IMG/VR virus record: IMGVR_UViG_3300045256_000840
Span: 1 to 25,634 of that record
Direction: 5' to 3' (one strand)
DNA from: a virus
Length of the DNA: 25,634 nt
Shown here piece after piece: positions 14,744 through 22,419 of this stretch (the first letter of the stretch is position 1; every line of letters begins with the position of its first letter). The notes under the pieces are model-generated. The model ran no database searches, had not been told where the DNA came from, and saw only the letters and a program-made list of their open reading frames with translations. The position numbers and the translations under genes were made by a program.

Positions 14744-17319
14744 ATCGATACATTATTTTCGTTGATTGTCTTAATGAACGTGCATTCAAGATTGTATTCG
14801 TTTGATTGATTGTTCTTTGTGTACTTATATGAATCAAGTTTGAGGTAGTTCATATCGTCAACCGAACGAATCTCATTCGATGACATTAGTTCGATCAACC
14901 AATCAAACGTTTCTTTATTCAGAAATCCTGAATTGACAATGATCTTCTTAGTTACACGGGTATCATAGTTAGCATTGTATTTATAACCACTCGCAAATTC
15001 CCCGTAATCACCATATTGAATTGGATAGGTTATCTCACTTGTGTCACGATCAATAGTCTCTTCCTTCAATCCTTGAAAATTAAACGTATCGTAAGTGCCA
15101 ACCTTGTTTTGAAAGAGTACTCCATAAGTCTTTTTGTCTAAGTATGGGAATACATAACCCTTAGTTACCGTGAACTCATCAAAATTATTAGTCGCCTTGA
15201 TAGATACTTTGTTCAAGTAGACGTTTTGATTTGTACCACCGCTATTGGTGAACCAGAATCGAACACGATAAACTTGCGGTGCAATTGCTGCTGATATAAT
15301 AGTTGTACCTGTATGCAATCCAGTACCACCACTATATAAAACTTGTTGAGATAATAGTGCCCCTACACTATCAAAATAAGCAACGTGCAATGCTGTATTT
15401 GAAGTATTGAAAGTGGTGCTATATGAGAGTATATGATCCGTTGGAGGCAAGTTCAAGTTTGCACCATCGTTCAATATGATCTCCTGATCATATTGTTCTA
15501 AGTATGATGATTGATAGAATGTGGTCGTCCCTGTGGTCACTATCTCAATCTCACTTACAGATATTGTATCTCCTGCAACGAAGTTTGTACTACCTACACT
15601 AAGTAGGAAGTGATCAGCATTCGTCCATATAGTACTTGAAGTAATGTGAAATGTTGTCGTTCTTAATGTACCGTCTTTAATAGTTTGAAACTGTTGGTTA
15701 AACAATTGGCTATTGCTGCTGTTACGTATCAAGAACGATGATGACAGCAATGTTGATGCAGGAGCGTTATTTATACTCCATTTTATGTTGACATCGAAGG
15801 CCTGTTGAGGCACGTGAACATTTGATAATCGAAGTATTTTACAACCACTCGTAGTCGTTGTAGCCTTTGCACATCCACCGAAATCTGATGACCATACCCA
15901 ATTGCCTGTCGTACCTCCGGTTGCTGGAGTTACACCGTTACTAGTGTTGAACCATCCTTGAAGATCGGTATTAAACGTTGTTACACCTGACTGAATGATA
16001 CCCGTTGTCGTCCCAAGAACCGCTCTTGCTGACCCACCGTTTGTTGATGACCAAGAAAACGGTGCCCCAGCACCAGATTGAGTCCATCCGGTAATTGATG
16101 TTGTGAAATCATTATTTAATAGTCTTTCATCCTGCGCATATTTGCTAGCAATAAAGACATATAGGTTCTTTATTTTCTTATTCCTTGAAGATTCAATCTG
16201 TTCGAGTCCTAAAGCATCATAAGAGACATTAACACAAACCATACCACCGTAATCAAGATTTGATGTATTAAGATTCGCTAATTGAATATCTTGTTCAATT
16301 GATGAATCCCAATACTTAATATTTGCATAGATGTATAAATTTTGACTCACATTTTTTGAAACAAGAAAGTACAATAACTCTTTTTGATCTCTATTCGTGG
16401 TCTTTAATTCTGGACTGTTGGTCACAAATCTTCGAGGGTTCAAAGAAATAATACTATGATCATTCGGTGAAGAATAATCAAGGGAAGCATTTGTAACCCA
16501 AAAAAAGTTTGACTGTCCTGCTGCAAATTTCTTTTTCGTATTCTCGTTGATAACAACAGGATACATTTGACCATAACGAACTCCAAATGGTTTAATGTAA
16601 TCTGCAACAGTTGTCAAACCAGTCACATTTAAATTTGGCAATGATGTAGACAAAAATGATTTACAAATATTGCTAAGTTCGAATTGATGCTTATTGTCAT
16701 TCGAAAACGGCAATTGTAATTCTGTTATTCTGTTGAAGTCACTTAGATTCAAAGATTCACCATATTGCTTGTCACCTTGAAATAATTCCACGTACAAATT
16801 AAAATCTTGTACCTGTGATCCTTGATACCTATCAGCACCATCTGTTATTTTATTGAATGTTATCAAGGAACCATTTGTCACACTGATATTACTTGAATCT
16901 AATTTGAACCGTGCAGAAGGTTCCTTCGCAGTCAATGTGACCACTGTATCGCCTGTGTTCTGGATATAGTAATACTTTGAAAGAACTAAATCAGATTGAA
17001 AGGCTTGGGCTAAACTCCCTGCAATTTGGCTTAGAGTGATGCCCGTTTGAACCGTGTTCCCATAGCGATCTTTAATGACGTTGGTCAAAAAATAATTATC
17101 TGCGTTCGGAAAGTCTTTGGCGTAAAATGCTTTTACATAATAATCTGGTTCAGTAAGAACAAAATTTATTTTAAACCCGTCTCCCGGATTGTTATTTACA
17201 ACAAATCTTGTCTTTGAATATTGAGGACTTCCAACGGTTCCTGTACTAAGACCGATAATAATCGGGTTCTCACCAGCAGAAATTAATGAAGGTTCTTGAG
17301 TTAGATATACGTTTGCCAT
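14740..17319 (-). CDS. Large distal tail/baseplate protein with carbohydrate-binding-like insert
   Basis: This 859-residue tail protein consists of beta-rich flanks around an insert. The first 395 residues hold the tail part (QEPSLISAGENPIIIGLST at the start, NLYVFIASKYAQDERLL at the end of the block). Residues about 403-600 look like jelly-roll carbohydrate-binding modules. Two related halves begin NNDFTTSITGWTQSGAG (402-418) and FNTDLQGWFNTSNG (449-462), and each has a W-S-S/G-G-x-A motif (FSWSSTNGGSARA, WVWSSDFGGCAKA). The block returns at about residue 605 (SYLEQYDQEIILNDGANLNLPP), and the C-terminus (FDWLIELMSSNEIRSVDD) is typical of these tail proteins. It may bind cell-surface glycan. 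It starts at ATG 17319, 11 nt from the preceding stop. Confidence 0.75.
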   Translation of the reverse strand: MANVYLTQEPSLISAGENPIIIGLSTGTVGSPQYSKTRFVVNNNPGDGFKINFVLTEPDYYVKAFYAKDFPNADNYFLTNVIKDRYGNTVQTGITLSQIAGSLAQAFQSDLVLSKYYYIQNTGDTVVTLTAKEPSARFKLDSSNISVTNGSLITFNKITDGADRYQGSQVQDFNLYVELFQGDKQYGESLNLSDFNRITELQLPFSNDNKHQFELSNICKSFLSTSLPNLNVTGLTTVADYIKPFGVRYGQMYPVVINENTKKKFAAGQSNFFWVTNASLDYSSPNDHSIISLNPRRFVTNSPELKTTNRDQKELLYFLVSKNVSQNLYIYANIKYWDSSIEQDIQLANLNTSNLDYGGMVCVNVSYDALGLEQIESSRNKKIKNLYVFIASKYAQDERLLNNDFTTSITGWTQSGAGAPFSWSSTNGGSARAVLGTTTGIIQSGVTTFNTDLQGWFNTSNGVTPATGGTTGNWVWSSDFGGCAKATTTTSGCKILRLSNVHVPQQAFDVNIKWSINNAPASTLLSSSFLIRNSSNSQLFNQQFQTIKDGTLRTTTFHITSSTIWTNADHFLLSVGSTNFVAGDTISVSEIEIVTTGTTTFYQSSYLEQYDQEIILNDGANLNLPPTDHILSYSTTFNTSNTALHVAYFDSVGALLSQQVLYSGGTGLHTGTTIISAAIAPQVYRVRFWFTNSGGTNQNVYLNKVSIKATNNFDEFTVTKGYVFPYLDKKTYGVLFQNKVGTYDTFNFQGLKEETIDRDTSEITYPIQYGDYGEFASGYKYNANYDTRVTKKIIVNSGFLNKETFDWLIELMSSNEIRSVDDMNYLKLDSYKYTKNNQSNEYNLECTFIKTINENNVSI

Positions 17320-17325
17320 CGAATA

Positions 17326-17333
17326 TATAATTA
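17326..17333 (-). promoter_or_regulatory. TAATTATA box upstream of the large tail gene
   Basis: The box is only 6-7 nt from the ATG at 17319, and its TAA is the stop of the preceding gene. So short a distance argues against a simple -10 box for this gene unless the message is leaderless. Confidence 0.3.
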
Positions 17334-17807
17334 ATCATTAACCACGAAGGCAGCATACAACGAATCTGCAACGAACTCTGATAGTTCCTCAGCAAGAGGA
17401 GGTTCAGCAGTATCAAGAACCGAATCCTCAACTGCTTTTATAAAGTTTTTACCCTTAATACCTTGCTTATAAATTGAATTTTGAATGACAAAGGCCAACC
17501 TATTTATATCCGTGTACTTATTATTACTTCTTATATTCTTCTTTCGAATCCAACTTATCAAATCTTGGATAGGTATTTTGCGAGTGCCGGGTTTTCTACC
17601 TTTTGATAATGCTTCATAATAATCTTTCACGTACATAAATAGAGAATCACGGCTGTTATCCGCTGTGAATTCTACACTCTTAACAATATCTGAATTCTTA
17701 TCCACACCTTTATTGATCAGCACCGCTTGTACAGTTGCTTGAAGATCAGCAATAAATTGCTTTCCAAGCGAGGTGAACGGATTTTCGAAGCGTTTACTGT
17801 CTGCCAT
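17331..17807 (-). CDS. HK97-gp10-like neck/tail-completion protein
   Basis: This 158-residue protein has the core pattern seen in Bacteroidetes HK97-gp10-like proteins: 'SLFMYVKDYYEALSKGRKPGTRKIPIQDLISWIRKKNIR' (about 55-93; the Y-x-x-GRKPG...I..WI part is diagnostic) and 'LAFVIQNSIYKQGIKG' (about 104-119). These proteins sit at the head-tail joint or help complete the tail. The neighbouring tail-terminator-like gene fits. It starts at ATG 17807, overlapping the upstream stop as TAATG. The role is inferred from pattern and neighbours. Confidence 0.75.
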   Translation of the reverse strand: MADSKRFENPFTSLGKQFIADLQATVQAVLINKGVDKNSDIVKSVEFTADNSRDSLFMYVKDYYEALSKGRKPGTRKIPIQDLISWIRKKNIRSNNKYTDINRLAFVIQNSIYKQGIKGKNFIKAVEDSVLDTAEPPLAEELSEFVADSLYAAFVVND

Positions 17808-18067
17808 TACTTAATCGATTTAACTAATGATGAACTATCATTAACGACAACGGTAATGTTGCCAGAAATTTGTGGGGAATATGTAAAGGATTTTATACCC
17901 TTGATCTTGTTTGGTTGCAAGTTATTCAACTCCAATTTTGCTGCTGGTGGACAATTGCAAGAAGGACAAGCAGGAATAACTACTTTTTGTTGTAATAACT
18001 TTGCATGGAATACTATTCCAAGAAGGAATCCGACAACGATCAATATTATGTAGACGTACTTATTCAT
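17807..18067 (-). CDS. Small single-pass membrane protein with a Cys-Pro cluster
   Basis: This is an 86-residue protein. MNKYVYIILIVVGFLLGIVF is a signal-anchor helix, followed by a short basic stretch, a cysteine-proline cluster (IPACPSCNCPP, about 32-42) and a beta-rich outside domain. Similar short anchored proteins with 'CP.CNCP' occur in Bacteroidetes phages between tail genes, without known function. A spanin-like lysis role is possible because it has an anchor and a periplasmic domain, but there is no lipobox and no overlapping partner gene. It overlaps the next gene by 1 nt and follows the tail-terminator gene by 9 nt. Confidence 0.7.
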   Translation of the reverse strand: MNKYVYIILIVVGFLLGIVFHAKLLQQKVVIPACPSCNCPPAAKLELNNLQPNKIKGIKSFTYSPQISGNITVVVNDSSSLVKSIK

Positions 18068-18076
18068 ATTGAGTTA

Positions 18077-18526
18077 TTAATTAAATTCATCTTGATAGTT
18101 CTTATTACAATAGGAGCGAAATACTCTCCCTTGAATTTCGAGCCGAAAACCTGATACGTTGTCATCACTATACTCACGAAGAGAAATACCGTTTACGTTA
18201 TTGATGATAAATCCAAATTGTTTTACTTCATCTTGAAATCTGGTGATAATAGCATCGCAAATCTGTTCTGCTTCACTGATGTTCTCGTGGTCGTCTTTAA
18301 TATCATCATCCGTTGGAGTCATTAAAACATTAAGTGCGAATGATAATGTTTTGAATCTATTGTCAGATTCATAATTGATCGAATACGGAAGTTCAAGAAA
18401 CACTAATGGGTAATCCTTACCCTTGCCAGTGGCTAATAGAAAATCTTCGCCATAATCGAAGTCTCTGATTTCCTTATGAGATAGGGATATGTTTTTAATA
18501 GTATGTCTAAGTTCTTCAAGTGTCAT
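18077..18526 (-). CDS. Tail-terminator-like protein
   Basis: This is a 149-residue protein with the alpha/beta layout of tail-terminator/tail-completion proteins of Bacteroidetes phages. It has an N-terminal helix (EELRHTIKNISLSHKEI), a strand pair around 'DYPLVFLELPYSINYES', 'FALNVLMTPTDDD', a helix 'EAEQICDAIITRFQDEV' and the final strands 'LREYSDDNVSGFRLEIQGRVF'. Such proteins cap the tail tube and make the joint with the head. The start is ATG 18526, 3 nt after the stop of the -1-frame product of the gene upstream. Assignment is from pattern and context. Confidence 0.7.
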   Translation of the reverse strand: MTLEELRHTIKNISLSHKEIRDFDYGEDFLLATGKGKDYPLVFLELPYSINYESDNRFKTLSFALNVLMTPTDDDIKDDHENISEAEQICDAIITRFQDEVKQFGFIINNVNGISLREYSDDNVSGFRLEIQGRVFRSYCNKNYQDEFN

Positions 18527-18529
18527 ATA

Positions 18530-19353
18530 TCAATGCCTTCTATTATTATTACTGTTTATTTTCTTTCTTGTTTCCTCATCAATTACTTTTTGAACATCGG
18601 CATCAAGTTTCATCTTCCTTTGTTTAAGTTGATAGAACCATAATAACGTTTCCAGTTTTTCAGTAAGAACTTGACGTAAGCGCGTAATATCACCCGATGT
18701 AAGTGCATAAATAATCCCCCATAATTTGACTTCTTTGGAGTATTCAGTATAGAGTTTATCTGCTCGTGCATAACCTGATCCGCTTGAATAAGAAGCGTTC
18801 GATAATCTATCGTATATAACTTTGCGATCAGAGCAAAAAAAAACCAGATATTATTTGCAATGGTTATTTGTAAATCTTCAAAGTGTTTCGCTCGGTCTTC
18901 AATATTGAAGTCAGATAGTGATTCAAATGTGGAATCATCTTTTTTCCTCTTGGCAAGAATAGCAACAATGATCGGCAATGCTTTATACTCTTTACCTTGG
19001 TATTGATCCAATATTGATTCAAGCGATATGAAGTCTTGCGTCTCTGCCTTCAATAATGTCTGAACTACACTATATGTATCGCCCTTGTAATTGAATTCTG
19101 TAACTTGTTTGTTAACAATTGGGGTTGAAATAAATGAAAGACTGTCTAGCAAGATTTTGATGTCAGTGATCTTCATCTTCTTCACCACATCTAGTGTAAC
19201 ATCACAGTAAGCAGCGACAACGCACAAAGATTTATAATCCGTGTTCGATGATGAAGTTAGTTCTTCAAGTAACATTTGTTTCTTTATCGTAATCTCTTCC
19301 CAAGATTCAGGGACATTAATAACACCGTGTTCTTCTATTTCTATTTGCTTCAT
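18530..19353 (-). CDS. Predicted -1 frameshift product of the tail-chaperone-like gene (274 aa)
   Basis: Residues 1-173 are read in the zero frame. Slipping back one base on the T9 run (18835-18843) enters a frame open for another 101 codons, to TGA 18530-18532. The new C-terminus contains LWGIIYALTSGDITRLRQVL, ETLLWFYQLKQRKMKLDADV and QKVIDEETRKKIN. This is helical and charged, and reads more like a normal phage protein than the zero-frame alternative. It ends 3 nt before the next ATG, matching the tight packing of this operon; the zero-frame stop leaves an 83-nt gap. The site T TTT TTT is a canonical -1 slippery heptamer. G/GT-type tail chaperones use this kind of shift. A real or sequencing-made indel in the T run is the alternative. 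Confidence 0.7.
18610..19353 (-). CDS. Tail assembly chaperone-like protein, zero-frame product (247 aa)
   Basis: It starts at ATG 19353, directly abutting the lysin stop (TGAATG). The N-terminus (EHGVINVPESWEEITIKKQ) is a pattern found in Bacteroidetes phage proteins of about 250 residues in the tail module. The next 150 residues are mostly helical. At residues 171-173 the codons are TTT TTT TTT. After them the zero frame continues for 74 codons (ending GSINLNKGR), rich in Leu, His and Arg. I infer a chaperone of the tape measure because of its place in the tail block, its helical character and the likely -1 frameshift; no motif proves it. Which of the two C-termini is the main product cannot be settled from sequence. 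Confidence 0.7.
   Translation of the reverse strand: MKQIEIEEHGVINVPESWEEITIKKQMLLEELTSSSNTDYKSLCVVAAYCDVTLDVVKKMKITDIKILLDSLSFISTPIVNKQVTEFNYKGDTYSVVQTLLKAETQDFISLESILDQYQGKEYKALPIIVAILAKRKKDDSTFESLSDFNIEDRAKHFEDLQITIANNIWFFFALIAKLYTIDYRTLLIQADQVMHEQINSILNTPKKSNYGGLFMHLHRVILRAYVKFLLKNWKRYYGSINLNKGR
18835..18843 (-). other. Slippery site T TTT TTT (nine-T run) for -1 frameshift
   Basis: On the minus strand, codons TGG TTT TTT TTT GCT contain nine consecutive T. Both the zero and -1 frames stay open well beyond it (74 and 101 codons). I did not identify a clear downstream stem-loop or upstream Shine-Dalgarno-like stimulator by eye. Confidence 0.65.
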
Positions 19354-19845
19354 TCAATCTATGGTTATAAATCCTAATACATTTAAGCCGTTCTTTTTCT
19401 TTCCCGTTGATCTTGTCTTCTCTGCAACTATATATCCTTCACGTCCACCGTTGTCATTTGTATTGCCTTCAATAGATTGAAATGAACTATCAGAAAGTCT
19501 TTTTGAAACAATACCAGCATGACCAGTCCAACCCGGTTTACCGTTTTCATAGTACTGCCATATCACTAGAGCACCGACAACGGGAGTTGTTGAAACCTTA
19601 TATTTCGCATCAGTAAAATTCTTGAACGTCTGGACTGCACTTGCGCTAAATAGTTTATCTAGTTCTTCAAACTTGTCTGGATATGCTTCCTTAAATACTA
19701 ACTCTGCAAAATATGAGCACCATGCCTGACCTTTTTGAAAGCCCACGGCAATCATTTTCGTCTCATATTCAAGATCATTGAACCCTTGATTATTCGGTTT
19801 TTCTGTTTGCCCTAAGTATTTTTTTGCTGTTTCGACAACGCCCAT
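19354..19845 (-). CDS. CHAP-domain peptidoglycan hydrolase (endolysin)
   Basis: This is a 163-residue cysteine amidase/peptidase that would cleave peptidoglycan at lysis. The CHAP core is visible: C43 in QAWCSYFAE, H109 in WTGHAGIV and the acid/amide triad member in SIEGNTN (E126/N128). The N-terminus (VVETAKKYLGQTEKPNNQG) is the usual lead-in helix of single-domain lysins. There is no signal peptide or cell-wall-binding repeat, so export would need a holin. No holin is adjacent; candidates lie at 1.85-2.24 kb. The start is ATG 19845. A tail-associated muralytic role is possible since it sits among tail genes, but its single-domain form favours a lysin. Confidence 0.88.
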   Translation of the reverse strand: MGVVETAKKYLGQTEKPNNQGFNDLEYETKMIAVGFQKGQAWCSYFAELVFKEAYPDKFEELDKLFSASAVQTFKNFTDAKYKVSTTPVVGALVIWQYYENGKPGWTGHAGIVSKRLSDSSFQSIEGNTNDNGGREGYIVAEKTRSTGKKKNGLNVLGFITID

Positions 19846-19871
19846 TTATATAGATGTTTTCTATATAATTA
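19846..19871. promoter_or_regulatory. Divergent promoter/operator region with inverted repeat
   Basis: TTATATAG (19846-19853) and CTATATAA (19861-19868) form an 8-bp inverted repeat with a 7-nt spacer, in the 56-nt gap between the divergent lysin and the plus-strand membrane-protein gene. TATAAT on the plus strand (19864-19869) could be a -10 box for the plus-strand pair. The same bases carry the recurrent TAATTATA box for the minus strand. Confidence 0.5.
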
Positions 19872-19901
19872 CGTTTCTTTAAATTGAGAAGAAAAAAGGT
19901 A

Positions 19902-20483
19902 ATGACTATCGATATTATTTACTACGTATTTTCTGCCCTCACATTTTTGATGATCGCATATCAGACATACATTCAAAGAACACAAATAAATGTTTCAAAA
20001 GACATAATGGACAAATTCAAATCATTTAACGAAATATTTGATCTTAACAAATTAAAGCAGTACTCGGAATTGGTGTCAGAGAACAGCAGACTTGAATACG
20101 AAAATCGAAGAATTCAATTTGAGCAAAGTTTTTTAAACGATCTCAACGAACTCAAGAAAAACAAGGAGGCATACGAGCAAACAAATTTGGAACTTAATAA
20201 AGTATTCTTCATGCTTATAATGTACGAATTTACTCATGATGGCAGGAGGAGATTTATACAGGACTATTTGCCAACAAACAGTGAACTATATTTGAAATTG
20301 CTTGAGGAGCATGAAAGCAAATGGGTAGAGTCAATAGATAATGGAGCCTCTACAGCCATTTCATACCTCACAGGATGGGATCCGTTTCTGAACTATAGAT
20401 CATACTATCAAATTTTGAAATGGACTACATTTAATATGAAATTTAATCCGAACGATGACATAAATAGAAGCAACAATAAGTAA
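19902..20483 (+). CDS. Membrane-anchored coiled-coil protein, function unknown
   Basis: This is a 193-residue protein. The ATG at 19902 (MTIDIIYYVFSAL), after AAAAAAGG, is preferred over a TTG six codons upstream. One N-terminal membrane helix (about residues 4-22) is followed by a long charged coiled coil (about 35-110: LKQYSELVSENSRLEYENRR, then FLNDLNELKKNKEAYEQTN) and a C-terminal part with several aromatics (LTGWDPFLNYRSYYQILKW). The predicted topology puts the bulk in the cytoplasm. It is on the plus strand inside a minus-strand late operon and is followed 19 nt later by a second membrane protein. It is probably an accessory (moron) gene, perhaps lysogenic; no family is recognised. Confidence 0.8.
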   Translation: MTIDIIYYVFSALTFLMIAYQTYIQRTQINVSKDIMDKFKSFNEIFDLNKLKQYSELVSENSRLEYENRRIQFEQSFLNDLNELKKNKEAYEQTNLELNKVFFMLIMYEFTHDGRRRFIQDYLPTNSELYLKLLEEHESKWVESIDNGASTAISYLTGWDPFLNYRSYYQILKWTTFNMKFNPNDDINRSNNK

Positions 20484-20502
20484 TAGCGTTCTGACCGATT
20501 GC

Positions 20503-20904
20503 ATGAAATCAAAAAGCGAAAAAACACATTTGGTCTTTAGGATACTCGAATACGGTCAATTCAAAGAGCCGTTTACATTAGAAGAACTTATTGAAGACCT
20601 CCAATTACAGGATTATGAACAGAGATATGTTACCAATTCATTGGTCTCAAGAAACGGTCAGACATCTGACCCCAACCATATACTTGTTAAAGTTTTCGGG
20701 CATGGTAAAATAATTGACAATAAACAGTATGAGGTTTTTGCTCTATTGCCATCTGCGGTGATGCAGTATGTCGATTATTTGGAGATATTAGAAGCAAGGG
20801 AAAACTCTAAGAAAGCATATATAATCTCTATGTGGGCATTAGGTATTTCCTTAGGTGTTGGATTGATTCAAATTATATTGCAGGTTATATCTATGGCAAA
20901 ATAG
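20503..20904 (+). CDS. Winged-helix-like domain plus C-terminal membrane helix, function unknown
   Basis: This is a 133-residue protein from ATG 20503. Residues about 5-65 (LVFRILEYGQFKEPFTLEELIEDL...RYVTNSLVSRNG) have the spacing of a small winged helix-turn-helix. A short beta part (KIIDNKQYEVFALLPSA) and a helix of charged residues then lead to one membrane helix (about 105-130: AYIISMWALGISLGVGLIQI). It is therefore likely a membrane-tethered cytoplasmic domain. It follows the coiled-coil protein by 19 nt and stops 4 nt from the end of the convergent large terminase. The pair may be a two-component membrane system; neither protein can be given a function from sequence alone. Confidence 0.78.
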   Translation: MKSKSEKTHLVFRILEYGQFKEPFTLEELIEDLQLQDYEQRYVTNSLVSRNGQTSDPNHILVKVFGHGKIIDNKQYEVFALLPSAVMQYVDYLEILEARENSKKAYIISMWALGISLGVGLIQIILQVISMAK

Positions 20905-20908
20905 AGCG

Positions 20909-22360
20909 TCACATATACCAACTAATGGTTCCTCTTTGATTCAATAGTTGATCAACACACATTACAAGAGTATCTATTTGGTCGTCACGCTTCGAGTTGG
21001 GGAACAATGAGCATTGCTCCAAGAAACTTTCGTTCCACAAGCCTTTTATAAGTTTAACCCTTCTTGATTGAAGTTTTGCCGTGATCGAATTCACACGCGT
21101 TAATTTTGAATCTTTTGGTGGTGGTATCTCTAATACGTTATAGTGTGTCTCAAACCTGAGTTGTTGTGCGATAGATTTACCGGATGCCTTCGGTTCTATA
21201 TATATTTTGCAGTTATAGTTAGTGTCGGTTTCAACAATTTCCTTGATCTTCTTAATAAGTGAGGGGAATTCAAGGAACAACTCGTAAACCTTCTTCACAT
21301 ATATGATATTGTCTTTAATACCAGCAACCGTAATTGCAGTAGCATCATTACGCTTCTTATCAGTGTAGGCACTATCAATAAATAAATGATATTGAATGTT
21401 ATTTATATCGTTATCAATGATCTCAAACCAGTCTTTTTTGATAATCCCCCCTGCCAATGGAGCAGGTCGTTGAAGGTACTGTGTGGCAAATACATAATCG
21501 CTAGTAGTTAAGTCTGCAAACGATGATGAAGGAAAACGACTGTTCCATAAACACCCATCTACATAATATTTAGATAGTTCCTTGGGTTCAATATCATTCG
21601 TCAATTCAATAGGAAGTACTATGTGACGATAACGGTTATTACGATCATTTGCCTTTATCCAACCCGACAGATCATTCTCGTGTATTCGTTGCCCGATTAT
21701 CACCCTCAAATCAATTGAAGGGTTATTTAACCGGTTATATATGGTCTCTTTATACTTACGAATGGTGTTCTCAAGATTTATGTCACTGATGTTATTAGCG
21801 TCTAATGCGTCATCAATGATGATCATATTAGCACCGAACCCCGTAATACTTGAGAACATAGAGGTCGATACCCGTTGTCCACCTAAAGTATTTTTGAAGT
21901 TCGATTTCGCTTGTGTGTCCTGACGAATAATTACGTGTGGGAATAACGTTCTATACCAATCAGACTCTATTAAGTCCTTTGTCTTAGCAGCAAGTTCAAC
22001 TGTGAGACCTTCACTATGTGAAATGCACAAGAAGTTCAAATATGGGTTAATACAACCCCAAGTCCAGGCGTTAAGGCAAACAGAAACAATAAGTGACTTG
22101 GAGGTTCTTGGAGGGACATTGATATTGAAATCTTGTGTCTTGCGCTTCTTATCGTTTATTCGAACTACCTCTTGTTGCAATAAATTTGCGATATACTGGT
22201 GATGCCAATTCCAATCGAAGTCCGTAGAGTGTTCAAGTATTTTTACTGCATCTTGAATGAAATCAAAAAAGGATTGTCTATAGAGATTTCTATACAGTTC
22301 AAGTTGTATTGCTTCTTGATGTTCTTCACGCTTTTGTTTTATTGATGTTGACGAGTTCAA
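20909..22360 (-). CDS. terL: Terminase large subunit
   Basis: This is the packaging motor and nuclease. In the 483 residues, the ATPase has an adenine-side helix (WHHQYIANLLQ), a Walker A variant PPRTSKS (83-89) and Walker B MIIIDD (179-184). The coupling region is 'VIIGQRIHENDLSG'. The RNase H-like nuclease carries D329 (LFIDSAYTDKKRNDATA), probably E389 (IYIEPKASGK) and D463 (RDDQIDTLVM). All are intact. No ATG is available. The frame has a TAA directly before TTG 22360, which is therefore the likely start, preceded by a six-codon ATG mini-ORF whose TGA overlaps it. Composite leader boxes lie upstream. Confidence 0.93.
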   Translation of the reverse strand: MNSSTSIKQKREEHQEAIQLELYRNLYRQSFFDFIQDAVKILEHSTDFDWNWHHQYIANLLQQEVVRINDKKRKTQDFNINVPPRTSKSLIVSVCLNAWTWGCINPYLNFLCISHSEGLTVELAAKTKDLIESDWYRTLFPHVIIRQDTQAKSNFKNTLGGQRVSTSMFSSITGFGANMIIIDDALDANNISDINLENTIRKYKETIYNRLNNPSIDLRVIIGQRIHENDLSGWIKANDRNNRYRHIVLPIELTNDIEPKELSKYYVDGCLWNSRFPSSSFADLTTSDYVFATQYLQRPAPLAGGIIKKDWFEIIDNDINNIQYHLFIDSAYTDKKRNDATAITVAGIKDNIIYVKKVYELFLEFPSLIKKIKEIVETDTNYNCKIYIEPKASGKSIAQQLRFETHYNVLEIPPPKDSKLTRVNSITAKLQSRRVKLIKGLWNESFLEQCSLFPNSKRDDQIDTLVMCVDQLLNQRGTISWYM

Positions 22361-22377
22361 TTATTACTATTTATCAT
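22357..22377 (-). other. Leader mini-ORF (MINSNN) overlapping the terL start
   Basis: ATG ATA AAT AGT AAT AAT TGA reads into the TTG start of terL with the overlap TTGA. It may be a translational-coupling leader or chance. Confidence 0.3.
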
Positions 22378-22386
22378 CGATAGAAA

Positions 22387-22419
22387 TAAGGTTATGTGTA
22401 TTACATATATATATAATTA
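22387..22419 (-). promoter_or_regulatory. Composite leader element in front of terL
   Basis: Minus-strand TAATTATATATATATG is followed by ATAACCTTA, which ends 26 nt before the TTG start. It has the same two boxes as the portal and tape measure leaders. Confidence 0.5.

Noticed and set aside
17727-18053. 108-codon plus-strand open frame opposite the small anchored protein
   Set aside because: It is antisense to two tightly coupled minus-strand genes with a TAATG junction.
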